DNA from: Bosea vaviloviae
GTDB taxonomy: Bacteria > Pseudomonadota > Alphaproteobacteria > Rhizobiales > Beijerinckiaceae
Reading direction: 5' to 3'
Length of the DNA: 64,000 nt
Assembly: GCF_001741865.1 (NCBI RefSeq)
Contig: NZ_CP017147.1
Coordinates: forward strand, 4,207,001 to 4,271,000
The stretch's first letter is position 1; each line of letters opens with the position of its first letter. This document shows positions 49,060 through 59,355 of this stretch, piece by piece. Under the pieces are notes generated by a model. That model was not told where the DNA came from. It was given only the letters and a program-made list of their open reading frames with translations, and ran no database searches. The position numbers were made by a program, and so were the translations under genes.

Positions 49060-49315
49060 CGTCGCCCCTTCCTGCTATATCTCCCCGCCGCTGTAGCGAG
49101 GTGTCGCCCCAATCGACGACATGCGTGTGTAAATCTGTGGAATTCGGCGTTGCGTGTCAATTTTCCCGGCTTGGCTCAGTGGATAGAAGCGCAGAAACCC
49201 TCATACCACGAGGCGTTAGCGCGGGTTCCGCGAGATTCTCAACCTTGGAAACCTGTTTCCCAGCGCCCGAGCGGGAGGCCGTTTGCGCCTTCAATCACAA
49301 CGTTGCTGAAGGTGC

Positions 49316-49390
49316 TGGTGAGCGGGGAGGGGATCGAACCCTCGACCACATGATTAAAAGTCACGTGCTCTACCACTGAGCTACCCGCCC
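49316..49390 (-). tRNA. tRNA-Lys (anticodon UUU)
   Basis: Read on the minus strand, the acceptor stem GGGCGGG (49390-49384) pairs with CCCGCTC. The D-arm is GCTCAGTGGTAGAGC. The anticodon loop CTTTTAA carries UUU with stem CGTGA/TCATG, and the T-arm is GAGGG-TTCGATC-CCCTC. The discriminator A and a genomically encoded CCA end at 49316. All stems pair with at most single G-U pairs, so it looks functional. Confidence 0.95.
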
Positions 49391-49527
49391 TCACCGGTGC
49401 GCTGACATAGGCAGGCGTCGCGCGCGGGTCAACATTGTTCGTAAGGCCGCTTCTGTGGCAGAAGCGCGCCGGAGGTTCGCGATGTTCGTTTTGCCCAGGT
49501 CCGCCGCAGCAGGAGCCGCCGGTCTCG

Positions 49528-50640
49528 ATGCCGTTCGGGATTGATCCGACGATGGCTGCTGCGCCTGGAGCGCGACGCCAGGTCTGGCTGGCCTGGACGA
49601 TGGCGTTTCTGGTTTCGGCGCTCGTGCTGGGCGGGGTGTTGTTCGGATTCGTCGTGGCGCTCGATCCGTTTGGGTTGCGGGTGCGGGCCGGCGTGCCGGC
49701 GCGGCCGCTCATGGATCTCAACCAGCGCTATATGTATCCGCAGCTCGTGCGCTCGGGTGCGTTCGATTCGGGGGTCTTCGGCACCTCGACGATGCGCTTG
49801 CTCGATCCTGCGATTCTATCGCGCTCGATCGGCGGGCGCTTCGCCAATCTCGCGATGAATGCAGCCACGCCCTGGGAGCAGGTGCAAATGGCTGACCTGT
49901 TTGCGCGCACCGTTGCTGCGCCGAAAGCCGTGATCTGGGGGCTCGACCTGACCTGGTGCGAAGGCGACGCGACCACGCCGGCCAAACGCCTGACGCCACG
50001 ACCGTTTCCGCCCTGGCTCTATGATGGCGCAAGCTGGGCCGACGCACTGAGGCAGCTGAACCTGACGACGCTCGAGATCTCGGCGCGGTTGCTCGCGCAC
50101 AGGCTCGGTTACCTGCCTGCGCGTATCCGTGGAGACGGCTATGAGGTCTTCACGCCACCCGAGGCCAGCTATGATCTGGCGCGGGCGCGAAGCCATCTTT
50201 ATGCCGACAATCACGGTTTTGCGCCGGATTTGACGCCGCTGTCGCCGCCTGCGCCCGTCAGTGAAGCCGAGCGTCTGGGCTGGCGCTTTCCGGCCCTGGC
50301 CTGGCTCGACCAGGCCTTGTCCTCGTTTCCCGCCGAGACCTCGAAGCTGATCGTGCTGCCGCCGACGCATGTCGCCGCGCAGCCGCGCGAAGGCTCTGTC
50401 GCGGCGCAGCGCTACAGCGCTTGCAAGGCCGCCTTGCGTGGGCTCGCGGCGCGCCAGGGCGCGACCATCGTCGATTATGCGCATGGCTCGGCAGTGACTG
50501 AGGTCGACGAGAATTACTGGGACCCCTTGCATTTCAGGCTGCCGATCGCTCGGCGCGTCGAGGCCGATCTGGCAGCCGTCTCGCATGGCGAGGCTCCTGC
50601 GCCCGATGGCGTCGCCCGGCTCGTGCGGCCTTCGCGTTAA
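49528..50640 (+). CDS. Membrane-anchored SGNH-hydrolase-like protein
   Basis: About 370 residues. One N-terminal transmembrane helix (about residues 20-48) is followed by an extracytoplasmic domain. It has an SGNH-like pattern: FGTSTMRLLDP with a possible nucleophile Ser, an Asn in NAATPWEQ, and a C-terminal DPLHFR that would supply the Asp/His pair. This layout is seen in proteins that modify surface polymers (DltD/AlgX-like). The family is not named with certainty. Start 49528 or 49552; the longer frame from 49435 overlaps the tRNA flank. Confidence 0.6.
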   Translation: MPFGIDPTMAAAPGARRQVWLAWTMAFLVSALVLGGVLFGFVVALDPFGLRVRAGVPARPLMDLNQRYMYPQLVRSGAFDSGVFGTSTMRLLDPAILSRSIGGRFANLAMNAATPWEQVQMADLFARTVAAPKAVIWGLDLTWCEGDATTPAKRLTPRPFPPWLYDGASWADALRQLNLTTLEISARLLAHRLGYLPARIRGDGYEVFTPPEASYDLARARSHLYADNHGFAPDLTPLSPPAPVSEAERLGWRFPALAWLDQALSSFPAETSKLIVLPPTHVAAQPREGSVAAQRYSACKAALRGLAARQGATIVDYAHGSAVTEVDENYWDPLHFRLPIARRVEADLAAVSHGEAPAPDGVARLVRPSR

Positions 50641-50674
50641 CCCGCCGGAAACCAACCCGGCCTAGCCTGCCGGA

Positions 50675-50986
50675 ATGGTTATTCGTCGCGGTGTCAGATC
50701 CGTCCTCGTCACGCTCGCGCTCTACCTCGTCTCGGGCGCGGTGGTGAGCTATTTCCTGTTCCACGCCCAGCATGGCACGCGTGGGCTGGAAGCGCGCGAC
50801 ACCTTGCAGGGAACGTTGCGCGAGATGGAGACCGAGCTCGCCGCCCTGACCGTCGAGCGCAAGAGCTGGGAACAGCGCCTGTCGCTGGTGCGTGACGAGG
50901 CGGTCGATCGCGACCTGCTCGAAGAGATGGCGCGCAACACGCTTGGTCGCATTCACAAGAATGACGTCATCCTGATGGGGCGTTGA
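50675..50986 (+). CDS. Septum formation initiator, FtsB/DivIC family
   Basis: A 103-residue bitopic division protein: an N-terminal transmembrane helix (about 8-28) and a coiled coil (about 38-70). The C-terminal motif LLEEMARNTLGRIHKNDVIL is typical of alphaproteobacterial FtsB/DivIC. It would join the FtsQBL complex at the septum. It precedes the pdh operon, a common rhizobial arrangement (after enolase in many genomes). Confidence 0.9.
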   Translation: MVIRRGVRSVLVTLALYLVSGAVVSYFLFHAQHGTRGLEARDTLQGTLREMETELAALTVERKSWEQRLSLVRDEAVDRDLLEEMARNTLGRIHKNDVILMGR

Positions 50987-51160
50987 GCGCCGCGGATGCC
51001 GGCAAATAGTCCCCGGCACACCGATTAACTGGATTCCAGTTAATTATGGAAAGTGCTGCAATTACAATGGTTTAACAAATGCTGCAGTGCGAGATGGCTC
51101 TCTCGCCAAGGGTTTTGCGATCCTCTACAACCAAGGTCGAATGACCCTGGAGGACCGCTG

Positions 51161-52264
51161 ATGGCCGTTGCCGCGCGTAAGACAAAAGCTCCCGCTCAAT
51201 CCAAGGCCGCCGCGAAGACGGCGACCAAGACGGGCTCCGCCAAGACTGGAGCCGACAAGGGGGCGTCCAAGGCGCTCAGCAACATGCCGACCTTCGACAA
51301 GGCAGAGGAGCTTCACGCCTATCGCGAGATGCTGCTGATCCGCCGCTTCGAGGAAAAGGCCGGCCAGATGTACGGCATGGGCCTGATCGGCGGCTTCTGC
51401 CACCTCTATATCGGGCAGGAAGCCGTCGTCATCGGCATGCAGATGGCCTCCAAGGATGGCGATCAGGTCATCACCGGCTATCGCGACCACGGCCATATGC
51501 TGGCATGCGGCATGGAATCGCGCGGCGTGATGGCGGAGTTGACCGGGCGCCAGGGCGGCTATTCCCGCGGCAAGGGCGGCTCGATGCATATGTTCTCCCG
51601 CGAGAAGAACTTTTATGGCGGGCACGGCATCGTCGGCGCGCAGGTCTCGCTCGGCACCGGCCTGGGATTCGCCAACTGGTATCGCAATGACGGGCGGGTC
51701 TCGTTCGCCTATTTCGGTGACGGTGCGGCCAATCAGGGCCAGGTCTATGAGAGCTTCAACATGGCCCAGCTCTGGAAGCTGCCGGTCGTGTATGTGATCG
51801 AGAACAACCGTTACGCCATGGGCACCTCGGTCAGCCGCGCCTCGGCGCAGACCGATTTCTCGCGGCGCGGCCTCTCCTTCGGCATCCCCGGCGAGCAGGT
51901 CGACGGCATGGATGTGCGCGCCGTGCGCGCCGCCGCCGAGCGCGCCATCGAGCACGCCCGCTCCGGCCAGGGGCCCTATATCCTGGAAATGCAGACCTAT
52001 CGCTATCGCGGTCATTCGATGTCCGACCCGGCGAAGTACCGCTCCAAGGACGAGGTCCAGCGCATGCGCGAGGAGCACGATCCGATCGAGCAGGTGAGGG
52101 GCCGTCTGACCCGCGACTTCAAGGTGAGCGAGGACGAGCTCAAGGCGATCGACGCCAAAGTCCGCGAGATCGTCAACGACGCGGCGGAATTCGCGACGCA
52201 CGATCCCGAGCCCGATGTCTCTGAGCTCTGGACCGACATCACGCTGGAGACGGCGCGCGCCTGA
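51161..52264 (+). CDS. pdhA: Pyruvate dehydrogenase E1 component, alpha subunit
   Basis: A 367-residue thiamine-diphosphate enzyme subunit that decarboxylates pyruvate together with PdhB. It shows the ThDP/Mg site [17 protein letters not shown] and the [15 protein letters not shown] phosphorylation-loop motif. The first ~40 residues are an Ala/Lys-rich disordered extension. The start is the ATG at 51161 behind CTGGAGGACC. It leads the pdhA-pdhB-pdhC-lpd operon. Confidence 0.96.
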   Translation: MAVAARKTKAPAQSKAAAKTATKTGSAKTGADKGASKALSNMPTFDKAEELHAYREMLLIRRFEEKAGQMYGMGLIGGFCHLYIGQEAVVIGMQMASKDGDQVITGYRDHGHMLACGMESRGVMAELTGRQGGYSRGKGGSMHMFSREKNFYGGHGIVGAQVSLGTGLGFANWYRNDGRVSFAYFGDGAANQGQVYESFNMAQLWKLPVVYVIENNRYAMGTSVSRASAQTDFSRRGLSFGIPGEQVDGMDVRAVRAAAERAIEHARSGQGPYILEMQTYRYRGHSMSDPAKYRSKDEVQRMREEHDPIEQVRGRLTRDFKVSEDELKAIDAKVREIVNDAAEFATHDPEPDVSELWTDITLETARA

Positions 52265-52338
52265 GCGGCGCGCCCGCTTCCGCAGGCCTTGCGGCCTTAA
52301 TCCCAATCCCCGCGTCTTTCAGAAATCCGGGTGCGTTC

Positions 52339-53727
<1,389 letters not shown>

Positions 53728-53741
53728 GAAGGGGCTGACCG

Positions 53742-55082
53742 ATGCCAACCAACATCCTGATGCCCGCGCTCTCTCCCACCATGGAGAAGGGCAATCTCGC
53801 CAAATGGCTGAAGAAGGAAGGCGACACGATCAAGTCCGGCGACATCATCGCCGAGATCGAGACCGACAAGGCGACCATGGAGGTCGAGGCCGTCGATGAA
53901 GGCATCCTGGCCAAGATCCTGGTGCCGGACGGCACGGCCGATGTCGCCGTTAACGAGATCATCGGCGTGATCGCTGCCGAGGGAGAGGATGTGAAGGCGG
54001 CTGCCGCTCCGGCCAAGGCCGAGGCTCCCAAGGCCGAGGCTGCGCCCAAGGCGGCGGCGCCCGCCCCAGCCGTCGCGAGCGAGGCTCCCAAGGCTGAAGC
54101 TGCTCCCAAGGCTGCCGCTCCTGTGGCCTCGGCCAGCGGCGAGCGCGCCTTCGCCTCGCCGCTCGCCAAGCGTCTGGCCAAGGAAGCGGGCCTCGACCTC
54201 GGAAAGATTCAGGGCTCGGGCCCGCATGGCCGCATCGTCGAGAAGGACATCGAGGCTGCGAAGGCCGGCGGAGCCGCCAAGGCCGCGCCGTCCGCTGCTC
54301 CCGCGGCCGCGCCCAAGCCGGCTGCAGCGCCGCTCGCCGCCGGCATGTCCGACGAGGCGGTCAAGAAGCTGTTCGCGCCGGGTTCCTACGAGGAAGTGCC
54401 GCATGACGGCATGCGCAAGACGATTGCGCGCCGCCTGCTCGAATCCAAGCAGACGATCCCGCATTTCTATCTGACGATCGATTGCGAGCTCGACGCGCTG
54501 CTCAAGCTGCGTGCGGAACTCAATGCCGCCGCGCCCGAGAAGGACGGCAAGCCGGCCTACAAGCTCTCGGTCAACGACCTCGTGATCAAGGCATTGGCGC
54601 TTTCGCTGCGCGCGGTGCCAGAGGCTAATGTGAGCTGGACCGAGAACACCATGCTCAAGCACAAGCATGCCGATGTCGGCGTCGCGGTCTCGATCCCGGG
54701 CGGTCTGATCACGCCGGTGATCAGGGACGCCTGCCACAAGACGCTCTCGCAGATCTCCAACGAGATGAAAGACCTGGCAGCCCGCGCCAAGAACCGCAAG
54801 CTGAAGCCCGAGGAGTATCAGGGCGGCACCACGGCGGTCTCGAACCTCGGCATGTTCGGCGTCAAGGACTTCGCCGCGATCGTCAATCCGCCGCATGCGA
54901 CGATCCTGGCGGTCGGCGCCGGCGAGCAGCGCGCTGTCGTCAAGGGCGGACAGCTCGCGGTCGCGACCGTGATGTCGGTGACGCTCTCGACCGACCACCG
55001 CGCCGTCGATGGCGCGCTCGGGGCCGAACTGATGCAGGCGTTCAAGGGCTATATCGAGAAGCCCATGGCGATGCTGGTTTGA
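53742..55082 (+). CDS. pdhC: Dihydrolipoamide acetyltransferase (E2)
   Basis: A 446-residue core of the complex. It has a lipoyl domain (1-80, ETDKATME), an Ala/Pro/Lys-rich linker, the E1/E3-binding PSBD (FASPLAKRLAKEAG, then GSGPHGRIVEKD) and the catalytic acyltransferase domain. This ends with the active-site His/Asp motif DHRAVDGALGA near 425. The linkers contain imperfect EAPKAEAAPKAA repeats. It lies 14 bases after pdhB. Confidence 0.97.
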   Translation: MPTNILMPALSPTMEKGNLAKWLKKEGDTIKSGDIIAEIETDKATMEVEAVDEGILAKILVPDGTADVAVNEIIGVIAAEGEDVKAAAAPAKAEAPKAEAAPKAAAPAPAVASEAPKAEAAPKAAAPVASASGERAFASPLAKRLAKEAGLDLGKIQGSGPHGRIVEKDIEAAKAGGAAKAAPSAAPAAAPKPAAAPLAAGMSDEAVKKLFAPGSYEEVPHDGMRKTIARRLLESKQTIPHFYLTIDCELDALLKLRAELNAAAPEKDGKPAYKLSVNDLVIKALALSLRAVPEANVSWTENTMLKHKHADVGVAVSIPGGLITPVIRDACHKTLSQISNEMKDLAARAKNRKLKPEEYQGGTTAVSNLGMFGVKDFAAIVNPPHATILAVGAGEQRAVVKGGQLAVATVMSVTLSTDHRAVDGALGAELMQAFKGYIEKPMAMLV

Positions 55083-55095
55083 TGGGAGCCTGACC

Positions 55096-56535
55096 ATGGC
55101 TGACTACGACGTCATCATCATCGGCTCCGGCCCCGGCGGCTATGTCGCCGCCATCCGTGCGGCGCAGCTCGGCTTCAAGACGGCGATCGTCGAGCGCGAG
55201 CATCTTGCCGGTATCTGCTCGAACTGGGGCTGCATCCCGACCAAGGCGCTGCTGCGCTCAGCCGAGATCCTGCATTACGGCCAGCACGCCAAGGATTACG
55301 GGCTGAAGCTGGAAGGCACGTTCACGGCCGATCTCGCTGCCGTGGTGGCGCGTTCGCGCGGCATTGCGGCGCGGATGAACAACGGCGTCCAGTTCCTGAT
55401 GAAGAAGAACAAGGTCGATGTGATCTGGGGTGAGGCAAAGCTCACCAAGCCCGGCACGATCGCGGTCGCGCCGACGAAGAAGCCTGCCATGCAGCCGCAG
55501 GTGCCGCCGCCCAAGGGGGCCAAGGGCGAGGGCACCTACACTGCCGACCATATCGTCATCGCGACCGGCGCGCGGCCACGCGCTCTGCCCGGCATCGAGC
55601 CCGACGGCAAGCTGATCTGGACCTATTTCGAGTCGATGGTGCCGGCGAAAATGCCGAAATCGCTGCTCGTGATGGGCTCGGGCGCGATCGGCATCGAATT
55701 CGCCTCGTTCTACCGGACGATGGGCGTCGAGGTCACGGTCGTCGAGGTGATGCCCCAGGTCGTGCCGATCGAAGATGCCGAGATCGGCGCCTTCGCGCGC
55801 AAAGCCTTCGAGAAGCAGGGCATGAAGATCCTGACCGGGGCCAAGGTCACCAAGGTCGAGAAGGGCGCCGACAGTGTCACGGCCCATATCGAGGACGAGA
55901 AGGGCGGCAAGCAGACCATCACCGCAGATCGGATGATCTCGGCCGTCGGCGTCGTCGGCAATATCGAGAATCTGGGCCTGGAAGCACTCGGCGTGAAGAC
56001 CGATCGCGGCTGCATCGTCATCGATGATTTCTGCCGCACCAATGTGAAGGGCGTCTACGCGATCGGCGATGTCGCCGGGCCGCCGATGCTGGCGCATAAG
56101 GCCGAGCATGAGGCGGTGATTTGCGTCGAGGCGATCAAGGGGCTGCATCCGCATGCGATGGACAAGCTGATGATCCCGGGCTGCACCTATTGCCATCCGC
56201 AGATCGCCAGCGTCGGCCTGACCGAAGCCAAGGCGAAGGCAGCCGGCTACGAGCTCAAGGTCGGGCGCTTCCCCTTCGTCGCCAACGGCAAGGCGGTGGC
56301 GCTGGGCGAGGATAGCGGACTGGTCAAGACGATCTTCGACGCCAAGACCGGCAAGCTCCTCGGCGCCCATATGGTCGGCGCTGAAGTGACCGAACTGATC
56401 CAGGGCTTCGTTGTGGCCATGAACCTCGAGACCACCGAGGAAGAATTGATGCACAGCATCTTCCCGCATCCGACGATCTCGGAGACGATGAAGGAGAGCG
56501 TGCTCGACGCCTATGGGAAAGTGCTGAACGCCTGA
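55096..56535 (+). CDS. lpd: Dihydrolipoamide dehydrogenase (E3)
   Basis: A 479-residue flavoprotein that reoxidises the lipoyl groups. The FAD motif is GSGPGGYVAAIRAAQLG, the redox disulfide CSNWGC sits in ICSNWGCIPTKALLR, the NAD motif is GSGAIGIEFASFY, and the catalytic His/Glu at the C-terminus is HPTISE. A Lys/Pro-rich insertion (about 128-148) is typical of the pdh-linked E3 in this group. Start 13 bases after pdhC. Confidence 0.97.
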   Translation: MADYDVIIIGSGPGGYVAAIRAAQLGFKTAIVEREHLAGICSNWGCIPTKALLRSAEILHYGQHAKDYGLKLEGTFTADLAAVVARSRGIAARMNNGVQFLMKKNKVDVIWGEAKLTKPGTIAVAPTKKPAMQPQVPPPKGAKGEGTYTADHIVIATGARPRALPGIEPDGKLIWTYFESMVPAKMPKSLLVMGSGAIGIEFASFYRTMGVEVTVVEVMPQVVPIEDAEIGAFARKAFEKQGMKILTGAKVTKVEKGADSVTAHIEDEKGGKQTITADRMISAVGVVGNIENLGLEALGVKTDRGCIVIDDFCRTNVKGVYAIGDVAGPPMLAHKAEHEAVICVEAIKGLHPHAMDKLMIPGCTYCHPQIASVGLTEAKAKAAGYELKVGRFPFVANGKAVALGEDSGLVKTIFDAKTGKLLGAHMVGAEVTELIQGFVVAMNLETTEEELMHSIFPHPTISETMKESVLDAYGKVLNA

Positions 56536-56618
56536 CCGAACCGAAGATCGAAGCGCGCGTTCACGCATTTTGTGGAGACGCCGGCCAATAACGGACCGGT
56601 AGGGGCAGGGAACTCGTC

Positions 56619-56867
56619 ATGGACACGCGTTCGATCATCGTCGCCATCGTCATCGGTCTTGTCGCGGGCTGGCTCGCCAGCATCGTCGTGGGCGGTGGCG
56701 GGCTGATCCGCTACATCATCACCGGCTTGATCGGCGCCTTTGTCGGCAGTTTCCTGCTCTCGGCTCTGGGCATCAATCTCGGCATCGGCAATCCGCTCGT
56801 CTCGCAGATCATCACGGCGACGATCGGCGCGATCGTCGTGGTCCTGCTGGCCCGGCTGATCGCCTGA
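56619..56867 (+). CDS. GlsB/YeaQ/YmgE-family small membrane protein (1 of 3)
   Basis: An 82-residue protein with three hydrophobic segments and the family's GLVAGWLASIVVGGGG and GAFVGSFLL patterns. YeaQ/GlsB proteins (once called transglycosylase-associated) are stress-induced inner-membrane proteins of unknown mechanism. It is the first of three in the gap between lpd and lipA, with an upstream AGGGGCAGGGAA site. Confidence 0.85.
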   Translation: MDTRSIIVAIVIGLVAGWLASIVVGGGGLIRYIITGLIGAFVGSFLLSALGINLGIGNPLVSQIITATIGAIVVVLLARLIA

Positions 56868-56918
56868 TATCAGGCTCGATTCCGCAATCCGCTCGACACG
56901 GGACGGCCTATCGCAGCG

Positions 56919-57257
56919 ATGACCGCACGCAGCCGCAAACCCCGTGATCCCGAACGGATCGTCCCCGACGACAAGGTCGAGATTCTGCCGCCAGGTCGCG
57001 GTTTGCCGGTGGATTGGCGCGTGCTGGCACCGACGATCGCGTTGGGCACCGTGACGGGGTTCGTCGCCAGTCTGATCGTGGGCGGTGGCGGGCTGGTCCG
57101 CCACGCCGTCGTCGGCGTGCTCGGCATGCTGGTCGGGCAGGGGCTTGTGCGGTTGACCGGCTGGCGTGTGCGCACCGGCCATGGTTTTCTCGACGAGATG
57201 GCGATGGCTGTATTGGGCGCAATTCTTGTGGTTCTTCTGGCGCGCTTTATCGCGTGA
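56919..57257 (+). CDS. GlsB/YeaQ-type small membrane protein with charged N-tail (2 of 3)
   Basis: A 112-residue protein. The C-terminal ~80 residues carry the same family pattern (GTVTGFVASLIVGGGGLVRH, then AVLGAILVVLLARFIA) as the first copy, and a ~30-residue polar, Arg/Asp-rich N-terminal extension is added. The shared ending LLARxIA makes a duplication of the first gene likely. Start 51 bases after it. Confidence 0.78.
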   Translation: MTARSRKPRDPERIVPDDKVEILPPGRGLPVDWRVLAPTIALGTVTGFVASLIVGGGGLVRHAVVGVLGMLVGQGLVRLTGWRVRTGHGFLDEMAMAVLGAILVVLLARFIA

Positions 57258-57265
57258 CTGCACCT

Positions 57266-57367
57266 AGAGCTTTTTCGAGCGAAGTGGGCACCGGTTCGCG
57301 TGAAGAAAATGCGATAAAACAAGGAGGTAGAGCATTTCTGCGATTCGGAGAAACGCAGAAATGCTCT
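57266..57367 (+). repeat. Dispersed intergenic repeat with extra hairpin
   Basis: The copy begins AGAGCTTTTTCGAGCGAAGTGG and continues CACCGGTTCGCGTGAAG, matching 34742 and the inverted copy at 9925. It ends in a perfect hairpin, AGAGCATTTCTGCG (57330-57343) with CGCAGAAATGCTCT (57354-57367). It sits between the second and third YeaQ-like genes and could attenuate or protect the transcript. Confidence 0.8.
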
Positions 57368-57427
57368 ACCAACCTAGGCTGGTTCCGTTTCCTCCCTGTT
57401 TCACAATGAGCTGAAAGATCAAGGACG

Positions 57428-57712
57428 ATGGACTCCATCAATGCCGCCATGTCGGCGCAGCCGGGCTACGGCTTCTTCGCGACGATCTTTATCGGTCTTC
57501 TTGCCGGCTGGATCGCGGAGCGCATCACGTCTTCCAACCATGGCATCCTGACCAATATGCTGGTTGGCGTCGCAGGCTCTTTCCTTGGCAGCCGGCTGGC
57601 GGAATTGCTCGATATCCCGATCTTCGGCTTCGTTCGCACCCTGGTCGCTGCGATCGCGGGCGCAGTCATCGTCATCGTGGTCTGGAACGCCTTCCGCAAG
57701 CCTGTTGCCTGA
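57428..57712 (+). CDS. GlsB/YeaQ-family small membrane protein (3 of 3)
   Basis: A 94-residue protein with the family pattern FIGLLAGWIAERITSSNHG and MLVGVAGSFLGSRLAELL, and a C-terminal hydrophobic segment. It is more diverged from the first two than they are from each other. It lies after the intergenic repeat and before lipA; membership of the lpd-lipA transcript is uncertain. Confidence 0.82.
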   Translation: MDSINAAMSAQPGYGFFATIFIGLLAGWIAERITSSNHGILTNMLVGVAGSFLGSRLAELLDIPIFGFVRTLVAAIAGAVIVIVVWNAFRKPVA

Positions 57713-57813
57713 CGCGACATCGGCTCCTGTTGTCGTCCGCCTCAAGGCGGATTAGCTAGAGGGCAGGCGGGGGCGCTGGCCCCGGTCTGCCACATATATG
57801 GAAGTTTTTGAGC

Positions 57814-58818
57814 ATGGCGCTCGTTCTCGATCTGCTGAACCGCGATCCGCGACCCAATATCGGCAATCCCAAGGCTGAAGCCCCGGCGCCGGCCGCGGAA
57901 CTGCGCCATCCCGAGAAGCAGAAGCGGCCCGAGAATCCGATCCTGCGCAAGCCGGACTGGATCAGGGTCAAGGCGCCGGGCTCGCCGAAATGGGCTGAGA
58001 CCCAGAAGATCGTCAAGGAGAACAAGCTCGTCACGGTCTGCGAGGAGGCGGGCTGCCCCAATATCGGCGAGTGCTGGGAGAAGAAGCACGCCACCTTCAT
58101 GATCATGGGCGACACCTGCACGCGGGCCTGCGCTTTCTGCAACGTCAAGACCGGCGTGCCGCAGCCTCTCGACCAGGATGAGCCGCATAAAGTGGCGCAG
58201 GCCGTCGCCAAGCTCGGGCTGGAGCATGTCGTCATCACTTCGGTCGACCGCGACGATCTCAAGGATGGCGGCGCCGAGCATTTCGCCCGCGTCATCCGCG
58301 CGATCCGCGAGGCTTCGCCGGGTACGACGATCGAAATCCTGACGCCGGACTTCCTGCGCAAGCCCGGCGCGCTGGAGGTCGTCGTCGCGGCCAAACCCGA
58401 TGTCTTCAACCACAATCTCGAGACGGTGCCCGGCAAATACCTGACCGTGCGGCCCGGCGCGCGCTATTTCCATTCACTGCGCCTGCTCCAGCGGGTGAAG
58501 GAGCTCGACCCGACGATCTTCACCAAATCCGGCATCATGGTCGGCCTGGGCGAGGAGCGGAACGAGATCCTCCAGCTGATGGACGATCTGCGCTCGGCCG
58601 ATGTCGATTTCATCACCATCGGCCAGTACCTCGCGCCGTCGCGCAAGCACCATGCGGTGATCCGCTTCGTCACGCCCGAGGAGTTCAAGGGGTTCGAGGC
58701 GATCGCCTATGTGAAGGGCTTCCTGATGGTGTCCTCGACGCCGCTGACGCGCTCCTCGCATCATGCCGGCGAGGATTTCGCCAAGTTGCGCGCCGCGCGC
58801 TCCGCGAAGCTCGGCTGA
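57814..58818 (+). CDS. lipA: Lipoyl synthase
   Basis: A 334-residue radical SAM enzyme that inserts two sulfurs into octanoyl-Lys to make lipoyl groups for PdhB, PdhC and other E2 proteins. Both Fe-S motifs are present: the auxiliary-cluster [12 protein letters not shown] and the radical [11 protein letters not shown]. The C-terminal [10 protein letters not shown] with the conserved RSSxHA is seen. The start at ATG 57814 follows GGAAG by nine bases. It needs Fe-S clusters from the suf genes in this window. Confidence 0.97.
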   Translation: MALVLDLLNRDPRPNIGNPKAEAPAPAAELRHPEKQKRPENPILRKPDWIRVKAPGSPKWAETQKIVKENKLVTVCEEAGCPNIGECWEKKHATFMIMGDTCTRACAFCNVKTGVPQPLDQDEPHKVAQAVAKLGLEHVVITSVDRDDLKDGGAEHFARVIRAIREASPGTTIEILTPDFLRKPGALEVVVAAKPDVFNHNLETVPGKYLTVRPGARYFHSLRLLQRVKELDPTIFTKSGIMVGLGEERNEILQLMDDLRSADVDFITIGQYLAPSRKHHAVIRFVTPEEFKGFEAIAYVKGFLMVSSTPLTRSSHHAGEDFAKLRAARSAKLG

Positions 58819-58834
58819 GGACGCCCAGACCGTC

Positions 58835-59314
58835 ATGCCGATGTTCAACAACGCCCGCCGGGTGAGGCATTCGCCCGAGCAGATGTTCGCGCTCGTCGCC
58901 GATGTCGAAAAGTATCCGGAGTTCCTGCCGCTCTGTGAGGGGCTGACAGTGCGCAAGCGGACGCCGCGCGAGGGCGGCGGCGAGGTTCTGCTCGCCGATA
59001 TGAGCGTCGGCTATAAGGCGATCCGCGAAACCTTCACTAGCAGGGTGACGCTCGACCCGGCCAATCTCAAGATCCTGGTCGAATATGTCGACGGGCCGTT
59101 CCGTTATCTGGAGAACCGCTGGACCTTCAAGCCAAGCCAGGGCGGCTGCGAGATCGGCTTCTTCATCTCCTACGAATTCGCCAGCCGCATGCTCGGCCTG
59201 CTGATGGGCGCGATGTTCGACAAGGCCTTCCGCAAGTTCGCGGAAGCTTTCGAACGCCGGGCCGACGTCGTCTATGGGCGCGGCACGGCCGCGGCTGCGA
59301 TCACCGGGCCTTAA
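58835..59314 (+). CDS. Coq10/RatA-family START-domain protein
   Basis: A 159-residue START/polyketide-cyclase fold protein. Motifs are RRVRHSPEQMFALVADVEKY, PEFLPLCEGLTVRKR and GPFRYLENRWTF, as in the ubiquinone-binding protein Coq10 and the E. coli RatA homologue. In alphaproteobacteria it is usually beside lipA and is thought to bind quinones. The start at 58835 (MPMFNNARRVRHSPEQ) follows the lipA stop by 16 bases. Confidence 0.9.
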   Translation: MPMFNNARRVRHSPEQMFALVADVEKYPEFLPLCEGLTVRKRTPREGGGEVLLADMSVGYKAIRETFTSRVTLDPANLKILVEYVDGPFRYLENRWTFKPSQGGCEIGFFISYEFASRMLGLLMGAMFDKAFRKFAEAFERRADVVYGRGTAAAAITGP

Positions 59315-59355
59315 ACAGTTTGCGTCATTGTTGCCCTATATTTCTGAGGGGAACC

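Noticed and set aside
49165..49240. A tRNA-like segment with GGCTCAGTGGATAGAAGC and GGGTTCC.
   Set aside because: The D-arm-like and T-loop-like words are present, but the distance between them is about eight bases too long, the acceptor stem has no partner and the anticodon stem does not pair. At best a degraded tRNA or chance.
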